From the NCBI GenBank assembly GCA_013314815.1, contig JABUEY010000035.1, positions 1 through 32,522 on the forward strand: DNA of 32,522 nucleotides, given 5' to 3'. Below the pieces are notes generated by a model, which saw only the letters and a list, made by a program, of their open reading frames with translations, searched no databases and was not told the DNA's origin. Below, piece after piece: positions 7,151 to 13,813 of this stretch. The translations under genes and the position numbers were made by a program. The stretch's first letter is position 1. The number at the start of each line of letters is the position of its first letter. The stretch comes from Syntrophobacteraceae bacterium. GTDB lineage: Bacteria > Desulfobacterota > Syntrophobacteria > Syntrophobacterales > Syntrophobacteraceae.

Positions 7151-7461
7151 ACTATAAACAAGGGGCCTCTCAGATCAACCGTAAACAGACTCAACCAGGA
7201 ATTTCCGCAAGCAGCAGGAATTGCAGCATCAGCGCGATTCGCAAATCCGATGGAACAGTTAGAGATCGAGGAGCAGGTCGCTATCGAGCTTCAGCAGGCG
7301 TTTCAACAAGAACACAGAATCAGCGGCAACCGGAACATGAATCAGACGCCATCCACACACGCAGTTTCGTTTCAGCTTGAACAGTCCTGATAGGATTCGG
7401 AAGAATTTCAGCAGCCACACGAACAGATTCCAGCATTCAACAAGCAACTTCTGAGAGTTCC
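7151..7461. other. 311-base stretch between the receiver gene and its terminator
   Basis: Lower GC than its surroundings. The minus strand has a 62-codon leucine-rich frame (7447-7259, TTG start, weak ribosome binding site) and the plus strand a glutamine-rich frame (7103-7390). Neither resembles a known protein or has good start signals. If transcribed from the receiver promoter it would be a long 3' UTR. I see no clear gene. Confidence 0.4.
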
Positions 7462-7917
7462 CTACTTGAAATTTGAGACAGGTACACCTTTTCCACCAAT
7501 ACCCTGTTTCCAGTCGATATTGTCGGTCACATGAACAGCCTTTGAAAATGCGCTTGAGAGTGCAGACTCCATTTCCACCAGGTCAAACGGCTTCTTCAGA
7601 TACGATCCAACACTCACTCGAACAATCTCATCCGCCACCACTTGAAAGTCGTACTCGGAAAGAATAATCGCCACCATCTCAGGTACAAGGATTTTCAACT
7701 TTTCCAGCAGTCCGGTTCCATCGGCATCAGGAAGATGATATTCGGAGATCACAACTCCATGATGAACTTTCTCGGCGAGCTGCAGAGCTTCACGAGCAGT
7801 TGAGCAACTATCAAAGGCATACCCGGCCCGTTCCAAAAAATTTTCCAAAGAGCGTCTTAAAGGGGCATCATCTTCAACAAGGAGTATACGATTTTCAGCT
7901 TCTACGTTTTGCCTCAT
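7462..7917 (-). CDS. Stand-alone receiver-domain protein lacking the phospho-acceptor Asp
   Basis: 151 residues with one CheY-like receiver domain (about 10-125) and a short C-terminal tail (...IGGKGVPVSNFK). The acidic pocket is present (ILLVEDDA, Glu15/Asp16). So are the conserved Ser87 (IILSEYD) and Lys109 (LKKPFD). The position that should carry the phosphorylated Asp reads VVISEYHLPD, so Glu59 replaces Asp. Glu there can mimic the phosphorylated state in some receivers, so this may be a constitutively active or phosphorylation-independent regulator (inference). There is no output domain. ATG 7917 is the only plausible start and AGAAGG precedes it. A sigma-54 promoter at 7930-7946 predicts a transcript that begins almost at the ATG. 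The sigma-54 activator gene lies directly upstream on the same strand. Confidence 0.85.
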   Translation of the reverse strand: MRQNVEAENRILLVEDDAPLRRSLENFLERAGYAFDSCSTAREALQLAEKVHHGVVISEYHLPDADGTGLLEKLKILVPEMVAIILSEYDFQVVADEIVRVSVGSYLKKPFDLVEMESALSSAFSKAVHVTDNIDWKQGIGGKGVPVSNFK

Positions 7918-7929
7918 GCCTTCTCTAGC

Positions 7930-7946
7930 AGCAAAAGCCGTGCCAG
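7930..7946 (-). promoter_or_regulatory. Full-consensus sigma-54 (-24/-12) promoter for the receiver gene
   Basis: The minus strand (7946 to 7930) reads CTGGCACGGCTTTTGCT. It matches every specified position of the RpoN consensus YTGGCACGRNNNTTGCW, with GG and GC at the required spacing. The predicted transcription start is near 7919, only about 2 bases before the ATG at 7917, so the mRNA would be nearly leaderless. Confidence 0.75.
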
Positions 7947-8027
7947 ACTCCCGGATGCCTCCAAAACGGCGCTCATGAAGGTTCTTTGAGCAGTCTCCAC
8001 GTATCCTCGTTCGACTCTCGACCGGAT

Positions 8028-8132
8028 AATATTGTTCGGTATCCTCGGGGCAGCGGGAGAACCCATTGCCTGCCTAGGTTGCAATATGGTTTAAATTCAA
8101 TGAGTTATCATGATGATGGCGAATATTGTTCG
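8028..8132. promoter_or_regulatory. Repeats that may be upstream activator sites for the sigma-54 promoter
   Basis: AATATTGTTCG occurs at 8028-8038 and again at 8122-8132; 94 bases is close to nine helical turns, so both lie on one face. GTATCCTCG occurs at 8001-8009 and 8039-8047. ATTGC (8065-8069) and GCAAT (8081-8085) form an inverted repeat with an 11-base spacer. All lie 80-215 bases upstream of the predicted start at 7919, the usual range for sigma-54 activator sites. Which repeat, if any, is bound is unknown. Confidence 0.4.
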
Positions 8133-8160
8133 ATCAAATATTGGAGCTGAATGATTTTGT

Positions 8161-9543
8161 TCAGTTTTCGACACCCATTTTCTTGAGCCGATAGATGAGG
8201 ATATGCCTGGGCAGATGGAGAAAGCGCGCGGTTTTCGACTTGTTTCTGCCGCACTTTTCATAGGCCTGCAGAATAATCTCCTTTTCCACTTCATCGAGTG
8301 CCATGCCGTCCTCGGGCAGATCCAGCTTGAACCGGCCGGAAGGCGCGGGGCTGTCGGCTCCCGGCGACCCGCCCAGAAAATGCAGGTGCCGGCCAAGGAT
8401 CATCTCGTCGTTTTCGAGCAGGATGACTCTCTCGATGGTATTTCTCAATTCCCGCACGTTGCCCGGCCAGGCATGGTTCAAGAGCAGTTGTTCGGCTTTG
8501 GGATTGAATCCCCGGAATTTCTTACCGTACTTGTCGTTGAATTCTTCCATGAAGAAGAGTGCGAGCGGCAGGATGTCTTCGGGGCGCCGGCGAAGCGAGG
8601 GAAGATCGATGCGAATCGTGGCGAGGCGAAAGTAGAGGTCTTTGCGGAATCTGCCCTGTTCCGTCATTTCCCACAGGTCCTGGTTGCAGGCGGATACGAT
8701 GCGGATGTCCACCTTTCTTTTTCGAGTTCCCCCCACGGGGTAGAATTCCTTCTCCTCCAATACCCTCAAAACCTTGGCCTGAATCTCAGGGTGCAGGTCC
8801 ACGACCTCATCGAGAAAAAGAGTGCCTCCGTCGGCGACCTGCAGAAGACCTTCCTTGCCCTCGGATTTCGCCCCCGTAAAGGCTCCCTTTTCATAACCGA
8901 ACAGCTCGCTCTCGATGATTTCCGTACCGAACGCCGCGCAGTTCAGAGCCACGAACGGGTAGGCGGCCCGCGGGCTTTTGGTGTGGATAAGCCGGGCGAA
9001 CAGCTCCTTACCCGCTCCGCTTTCCCCCTGGATGAGCACCCCGGCGTCTCGACTCTGAGCGCTCTTGATGGCCAGCATCTGCGCATCCAGAAAGGCGGGA
9101 TCCCTGCCGATCAGGCGGTCTACACCCTGCAGCCGCTGCACCTCCTGGCGCAGCCGGACTACTTCGTTCCTCAGGCCGCTGTGTTCGAGGGCGTTCTGGA
9201 TGGTGAGTTCAAATTCGTCGAGGTCCACCGGTTTGACCAGATAATCGAAGGCGCCTCTCTTGATGGCCAGTACGATATCCTTTACCTTCTCATAGGCCGT
9301 GATCATCACCACGGTGGGAGACGGCCGCAGTTCCTTGAAACGGGGCAGCAGTTCCAGGCCGCTCCCGTCGGGCAGGCCGATATCGAGCAGGATGAGGTCC
9401 GGCTCTTCCCGTTCCGCCATCTGAAGACCTGTAGATCCCCTGTCCGCCTGCAGAACGATGTGATTCTTTTCAAGGAGCCTCTTCAAGGCCGACCGAAAGG
9501 GTGCCTCGTCGTCGACGATCAGTATCTTGTGTTTTTCGCGCAT
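8161..9543 (-). CDS. NtrC-family sigma-54-dependent response regulator
   Basis: 460 residues in the standard three-domain order. The receiver (1-120) has the phospho-acceptor Asp54 (LILLDIGLPDG), Thr82 and Lys104. The AAA+ domain (about 143-380) has Walker A GESGAGKE (173-180), the sigma-54-contacting loop GAFTGA (220-225) and Walker B TLFLDE (241-246). A Fis-type helix-turn-helix lies at the C-terminus (NKSKTARFLHLPRHILIYRL). All parts needed to activate sigma-54 polymerase are present. No histidine kinase gene is in the window, so its partner is elsewhere. The promoter at 7930-7946 directly downstream is an obvious candidate target, and the hydrogenase operon is another possibility. ATG 9543 fits the MREKHKILIVDDE start; the ribosome binding site is weak. 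Confidence 0.92.
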   Translation of the reverse strand: MREKHKILIVDDEAPFRSALKRLLEKNHIVLQADRGSTGLQMAEREEPDLILLDIGLPDGSGLELLPRFKELRPSPTVVMITAYEKVKDIVLAIKRGAFDYLVKPVDLDEFELTIQNALEHSGLRNEVVRLRQEVQRLQGVDRLIGRDPAFLDAQMLAIKSAQSRDAGVLIQGESGAGKELFARLIHTKSPRAAYPFVALNCAAFGTEIIESELFGYEKGAFTGAKSEGKEGLLQVADGGTLFLDEVVDLHPEIQAKVLRVLEEKEFYPVGGTRKRKVDIRIVSACNQDLWEMTEQGRFRKDLYFRLATIRIDLPSLRRRPEDILPLALFFMEEFNDKYGKKFRGFNPKAEQLLLNHAWPGNVRELRNTIERVILLENDEMILGRHLHFLGGSPGADSPAPSGRFKLDLPEDGMALDEVEKEIILQAYEKCGRNKSKTARFLHLPRHILIYRLKKMGVEN

Positions 9544-9790
9544 GGTATATTCTTTATATTTCGGAAGTGATCAGAGACCGGACCGGCCAAGTAGTCTCCA
9601 GCTGCCCAAAACCCAACTCCAGGGCGGACTGCGTTTCAGCTTCTCTTGATCCATGAATGCACTATACACGTATTCTGAACAAAATTCTTCAAAAATGATG
9701 CACTTCAATGCCGCTTTGCATCGAAGAGATGTCGGGGGCGGGGAAAATGCTCATCCGGAGACTATTCTGCGGGAACCGGTACTCTCGACT

Positions 9791-11182
9791 TTACGGAATG
9801 GATGTCCCATCCAGCCCTCCCGCCTTGCGGGCAAGGCGTTTCACTTCTTTCATGGCCGAAGGCACGTCGATGGTGAGAACTCGGCCGTCGGACACGACCT
9901 GCACACCGTCGACCCATACGTGACGGACATCGCTTGCTTTCACTGCGTAGACCAGGTGGGAAACGGGATCGTAAAGGGGAGCAAGGTGCGGCCGTTCGAT
10001 GTCGATGATGGTCAGGTCGGCCTTCTTGCCGGCTTCGAGGCTTCCTGTATCGTCGTGCCAACCCAGAGCGCGGGCTCCGTCAAGCGTAGCCATGCGCAAC
10101 ACCTGGGAGGCTCCGCAGACGACGGGATCTTTGCGAAAAACCTTGTGCAGCTTGGCTGCCTTGTCCATTTCGGAGAACAGGTCCAGGTTGTTGTTGCCGG
10201 CGCAACTGTCCGTGCCGAGTCCCACTGTTACGCCGGAAGAGAGCAGGTCCGGAATCGGGGCCACTCCCGAGGCCAGTTTCATGTTGCTTTCGGCGTTGTG
10301 GGAGACCCCGGCGCCTCGGCGGGCAAGGATCCTGATTTCCTCCTGGTCGAGCCAGACGGCGTGGACACAGAGTGTGCCGGTGTCGAGGACTCCGAGTTCA
10401 TCGAGGCGGGCAACGGGTCGCAGACCGTGCAGGGCTGTGGATTCGGCCACTTCGATTGCCGTCTCGGCCACGTGGACCTGGTAAAGAACCCGGTGTTTGC
10501 GGCAGAATGCCTTAACCCATTGAAGAGTGCCGGCGCTGCACGTGTAGGGAGAGTGGCAGAACAATGAAGGCCTCAGCCTGCCGATGTTCCCCGGAAAGGA
10601 TTCGATAAATGCCGCGGCGCGATCCCTGGATTGCTCCTCGCCGTCCTGGTCGGGCGCCGCTGTGTCCAGAATCCCCTGGCCGAGTACGGCGCGCATGCCG
10701 GAGTCCATGGCCGCCCTGACCGCGGCCTCCTCGAAAAAATACCCGTCACAGAATGTGGTAATGCCTCCCGTCAGCATTTCAGCACAGGAAAGAAGGGTCC
10801 CCCAGTACACCATGTCGGGGTCTGCAATGCGTCTTTCGGCGGGGAAGATAACTTCAAAAAGCCATCGCTGAAGAGGCAGATCGTCCTTCATGCCCCTGAA
10901 GACACTCATGGCGGCATGGGTATGCGTGTTGACAAGGCCGGGGATGATCATGCAGCCTTTGAGATCCAGTGTGCGCTGCGCGGTGAATTGCGACGCGATC
11001 AGGTGAGAGGGCCCCACGGCGGAGATGGTGTCTCCGGTGATGGCCATGCCCCCCGAGGAGAAGGATTGCATCTTGCTGTCGCAGGTTACGATCCATTCGG
11101 CGTTGAGCAGGACCCAGTCCGCCCGGCGCGGATGGCCGCCGGGGAATTCAGACCCGGATTTTTCGAGCGAACTCTCGCACAC
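9791..11182 (-). CDS. Amidohydrolase, MTA/SAH-deaminase-like (second paralogue)
   Basis: 463 residues from GTG 11182, chosen because GGAGG lies 9 bases before it and the family's first beta strand (ADWVLLNAEWIVTCD) follows. A longer open frame upstream lies inside the previous gene. Metal-site motifs of the amidohydrolase superfamily are present: NTHTHAAM, HVAET, HAVWL and GLGTDSC. The HTHAAMSVFRGMKDDLPLQRWL region is typical of 5'-methylthioadenosine / S-adenosylhomocysteine deaminases and related 5'-deoxyadenosine deaminases, which convert the adenine of these nucleosides to hypoxanthine and release ammonia. It overlaps the 3' end of the upstream paralogue by 35 bases, so coupling is likely. 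It is more divergent than that paralogue (GTDSCAGNNN against GTDGCASNND), so its substrate may differ. Cytoplasmic. Confidence 0.82.
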   Translation of the reverse strand: MCESSLEKSGSEFPGGHPRRADWVLLNAEWIVTCDSKMQSFSSGGMAITGDTISAVGPSHLIASQFTAQRTLDLKGCMIIPGLVNTHTHAAMSVFRGMKDDLPLQRWLFEVIFPAERRIADPDMVYWGTLLSCAEMLTGGITTFCDGYFFEEAAVRAAMDSGMRAVLGQGILDTAAPDQDGEEQSRDRAAAFIESFPGNIGRLRPSLFCHSPYTCSAGTLQWVKAFCRKHRVLYQVHVAETAIEVAESTALHGLRPVARLDELGVLDTGTLCVHAVWLDQEEIRILARRGAGVSHNAESNMKLASGVAPIPDLLSSGVTVGLGTDSCAGNNNLDLFSEMDKAAKLHKVFRKDPVVCGASQVLRMATLDGARALGWHDDTGSLEAGKKADLTIIDIERPHLAPLYDPVSHLVYAVKASDVRHVWVDGVQVVSDGRVLTIDVPSAMKEVKRLARKAGGLDGTSIP

Positions 11183-12494
11183 GACTGATTGCCTCCGCCA
11201 CGTCGATGGTGAGCAGCCTTCGGTTCTCCATGACCAGCCTGCCGTGGATGATGCTGTGCCGTACGTCGGATCCTCGGGCGGCATAGACGAGGTGGCTGGC
11301 GCAGCTGAAAAGAGGGGTGAGGTGGGGTTTGTCGAGATCCACCACGATGATATCCGCCCAGCAGCCCGGCTGAATTTCGCCGGTTTTCCCCTCCATGCCG
11401 AGTGCCCGGGCCCCGTTGCGCGTGGCCATTTTCACAACGGTTCCCGCAGGCAGTACCGTCGGGTCGAGGGTGGCGACCTTGTGGAGTTTCGCGCAGGAGT
11501 CCATTTCCCCGAAAAGATCCAGGTCGTTGTTGCTCGCGCAGCCGTCGGTGCCGAGGGCCACGTTGACGCCGAGGTCGATCAGGCGGGGGACGGGAGCTAT
11601 TCCGGAAGCCAGCTTCATGTTGCTTTCCGGGTTGTGCACCACCTGGACCTGCCGCAAAGCGAGAAGCTCCATGTCCCGTTCGTCGAGTGACACGCAGTGG
11701 TCGGCAATGAGTCGACGGTCGAGCATCCCGAGGTTCTCGAGGTGCACGACGGGGCTCACTCCGTACCTCTTGCGGACCTGGTTCACTTCGGCATCGTTTT
11801 CGGACAGATGTATGATCAACGGAACGTCATGTTTTGCGGCCAGTTCATGGCACTTTATCAGGAGTTCCGGTGAACAGGTGTAAACTGCATGGGGTTCTAC
11901 GGCGATGCGCACCAGCGGGTCGTCCTTCCACTCGGCAATGAGGGACTCCGTATGGCGAAGCCCGTTCTCGACGGGCCCGTACGCGGGGGAAGGGAAATCA
12001 TAGAGGACCTCGCCCACCAGGGCTCTCATGCCGGCCGCCCCGGCGGCCCGGGCCACCTCGTGTTCGAATAGATACATATCGCAGAACGTGGTGGTGCCGG
12101 ACTGGATCATCTCCGCGCAGGCGAGCAGCGTACCCCAGTAGACCCATTCGGCGGAGAGCTTCTTCTCGGCGGGGAAGATGTGCCGCTCGAGCCAGTCCAG
12201 CAGGGGCAGGTCGTCGGCCAGCCCCCGGAAAAGGGTCATGGCGGCGTGGGTGTGCGAGTTGATCAGACCCGGAAGGACAACGCACCCGGATGTGTCCAGA
12301 ATCCTCGACGCACGGTACCGGGACCGGATGTGTTCCGAAGGGCCGACATCCATGACGACTCCATCTCGAACCGCCACTCCCCCCGGTTCATATGTGTCCG
12401 AATTGCCGTTCATGGTCAGCACGATACCGTTTACAAGAAGAATATCGGCGTTCCCCGTTTCATGGCCACCTGGTGGTCCTGCTGACTCCCGCAT
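11148..12494 (-). CDS. mtaD: 5-methylthioadenosine / S-adenosylhomocysteine deaminase
   Basis: 448 residues from ATG 12494, 23 bases after the phosphorylase stop; GGAG lies about 11 bases upstream. The zinc site and catalytic motifs are all visible: His81 and His83 (SHTHAAM), His229/Glu232 (HLSEND), the later HCVSL histidine and Asp317 (GTDGC). The segment GLADDLPLLDWLERHIFPAE is characteristic of the MtaD group. These enzymes deaminate MTA, SAH and often 5'-deoxyadenosine, the by-products of polyamine synthesis, methyl transfer and radical-SAM reactions. The products are inosine-type nucleosides, suitable substrates for the phosphorylase encoded just before it. The exact substrate preference cannot be read from the sequence. 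Confidence 0.88.
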   Translation of the reverse strand: MRESAGPPGGHETGNADILLVNGIVLTMNGNSDTYEPGGVAVRDGVVMDVGPSEHIRSRYRASRILDTSGCVVLPGLINSHTHAAMTLFRGLADDLPLLDWLERHIFPAEKKLSAEWVYWGTLLACAEMIQSGTTTFCDMYLFEHEVARAAGAAGMRALVGEVLYDFPSPAYGPVENGLRHTESLIAEWKDDPLVRIAVEPHAVYTCSPELLIKCHELAAKHDVPLIIHLSENDAEVNQVRKRYGVSPVVHLENLGMLDRRLIADHCVSLDERDMELLALRQVQVVHNPESNMKLASGIAPVPRLIDLGVNVALGTDGCASNNDLDLFGEMDSCAKLHKVATLDPTVLPAGTVVKMATRNGARALGMEGKTGEIQPGCWADIIVVDLDKPHLTPLFSCASHLVYAARGSDVRHSIIHGRLVMENRRLLTIDVAEAISRVREFARKIRV

Positions 12495-12517
12495 GTTCTT
12501 GTCTGCTCCGGTAAGGT

Positions 12518-13348
12518 TCAAAAAGGTTGAGAACCCGCGATAACGCCTTCGAGGAGGCACATGAAAACGGGCCCCGTCTTCTCGGCCGCCGCGATGATCT
12601 CCTTCACGGAGGCCGGCTGGTAGCAGTCCGGCAGGTTGACATTGGTTACTGCCGCAACGGCCAGGACTTCCATGCCGGCATGAACGGCCGTGATCACCTC
12701 CATGACGACGGACATTCCCACGGCGTCGGCGCCGACTCCGCGCAGAAAACGGATTTCCGCGGCTGTCTCCAGGTTCGGGCCGACAACTCCCGCATAGACT
12801 CCCTTATGAAGAAGTATCTTCTCGGAAAGTGCCGTTTCGATGGCCAGGCGCTGGAGGCGCCTGCTGTAAGGTTCCACCATGTCGGGAAACCTTGGTCCCC
12901 AGGATGTGATGTTGGGTCCGATCAGCGGATTGTGGCCGGTCAGGTTGATGTGATCGGTGATGAGCATGAGATCGCCGGCCTGGAACTGTGGATTGAGCCC
13001 TCCCGCGGCGCATGAGATCATGAGAGTCTTTATCCCCAGTGCGCGCATGACGCGGATGGGAAACGAGATCTGCCTGGCGGTGTATCCTTCGTAGAGGTGA
13101 AACCTGCCCTGCATGACCAGCAGAGGTTTGCCGGCCCATCGTCCGAAGATCAGACGGCCGTGATGGCTCTCGACGGTGCTGACGGGAAAGTGTGGGATCT
13201 CCTCGTAGGACAGGGAAGTTGCCCCTTCCATGGCAGCCGCCACGCCTCCCAGTCCGGTACCCAGAATCAGTCCCGTCGTCGGCGGGGTCTTGATGAAAGA
13301 CCGCAGAAAAGCCGCCGCATCCTCCACGTCGAGTCGAAACCTTTCCAT
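12518..13348 (-). CDS. Purine nucleoside phosphorylase family enzyme (PNP/MTIP type)
   Basis: 276 residues from ATG 13348 (MERFRLDVEDAAAF, GGGGAG upstream). An in-frame extension to 13516 overlaps structured leader DNA and is not family-like. It belongs to the trimeric PNP/MTAP family: phosphate loop LGTGLGG (29-35, with Thr where Ser is commoner), VESHHGRL, MQGRFHLYEGY, CAAGGLN and GPNLETAAEIR. The base-recognition residues look PNP-like: Glu194/Glu198 and Asn236 (VTNVN), rather than the Asp expected of adenosine-specific MTA phosphorylases. It should therefore cleave 6-oxopurine nucleosides such as inosine or guanosine. Its position before two MTA/SAH-deaminase-like genes makes methylthioinosine or 5'-deoxyinosine attractive substrates (inference). 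First gene of the operon. Confidence 0.88.
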   Translation of the reverse strand: MERFRLDVEDAAAFLRSFIKTPPTTGLILGTGLGGVAAAMEGATSLSYEEIPHFPVSTVESHHGRLIFGRWAGKPLLVMQGRFHLYEGYTARQISFPIRVMRALGIKTLMISCAAGGLNPQFQAGDLMLITDHINLTGHNPLIGPNITSWGPRFPDMVEPYSRRLQRLAIETALSEKILLHKGVYAGVVGPNLETAAEIRFLRGVGADAVGMSVVMEVITAVHAGMEVLAVAAVTNVNLPDCYQPASVKEIIAAAEKTGPVFMCLLEGVIAGSQPF

Positions 13349-13408
13349 TATTCTCCCCGGTTGCAGAAAAGATGTTTTCCCCGAAGTCCTGCACACGCCG
13401 GCGGGCGC

Positions 13409-13477
13409 GGGAGTAACATGCTCCCTGTGGAGCCTTTCGCCGTCCAGACCTCCAATACGTGTCCCGGCACAGCCGGG
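13409..13477 (-). promoter_or_regulatory. Structured leader upstream of the phosphorylase gene
   Basis: A GC-only hairpin (13463-13477, CCCGGC/GCCGGG, 3-base loop) precedes a stretch that can fold two exclusive ways: GCTCC (13420-13424) with GGAGC (13429-13433), or GGGAG (13409-13413) with CTCCC (13421-13425). It lies 60-130 bases before the start codon. It matches no riboswitch class I can recognise (SAH, SAM or purine). Confidence 0.3.
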
Positions 13478-13543
13478 TATTTTCACGGACCCATGGAACG
13501 CCCGATTCCATTGCACCGCAAGACTTTAAATTGGTTCAGAGAA

Positions 13544-13571
13544 TTGACATATGCCGCGGGATTTGTAAAGA
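13544..13571 (+). promoter_or_regulatory. Possible sigma-70 promoter upstream of hrpA
   Basis: TTGACA at 13544-13549 is a perfect -35 box. Sixteen bases on, TAAAGA (13566-13571) is a weak -10. It would give a leader of about 235 bases before hrpA. The weak -10 keeps confidence low. Confidence 0.3.
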
Positions 13572-13813
13572 TCTCATCTCGATTCGATGCTGTTTCTAGT
13601 GGAATCCAGTGCCTCCCGCGGCAGCTGGTTGCAACCACGGTTTCGTCTTCCTCGGAGAATCACCGCTCAAGGGTATCGCCTCGTTCCGGATTCAACCCGG
13701 CGGAAGCAATCGAATGTTATTGCGTTTTCCTTCAAGAACAGAGGTTCCCCCATCGGCCGGGGAGTGTTACACATAACTTGCGGGCGGCAGGACAGGTTTG
13801 ACGGCAAGGTGGT

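Larger units (their letters stand above)
13349..13813. other. Divergent intergenic region between the phosphorylase and hrpA
   Basis: 465 bases with no supported gene. The minus-strand half (13349-13480) forms the phosphorylase leader with stable hairpins. A TTGACA box for the plus strand lies at 13544. The remaining 240 bases before hrpA have no obvious hairpin or frame. Confidence 0.5.

Noticed and set aside
7103-7390. 95-codon glutamine-rich frame on the plus strand
   Set aside because: Begins inside the palindrome terminator, lacks a ribosome binding site and looks like low-complexity CAG/CAA translation.
7259-7447. 62-codon leucine-rich frame on the minus strand
   Set aside because: TTG start with a poorly placed ribosome binding site and no recognisable pattern; the hydrophobic run may simply reflect AT-rich DNA.
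9568-9651. 27-codon minus-strand frame (MDQEKLKRSPPWSW...) before the sigma-54 activator gene
   Set aside because: No ribosome binding site and no sign of conservation; probably untranslated leader.
13349-13560. SAH, SAM or purine riboswitch before the phosphorylase
   Set aside because: None of the conserved core sequences of those classes could be found; only generic hairpins remain.
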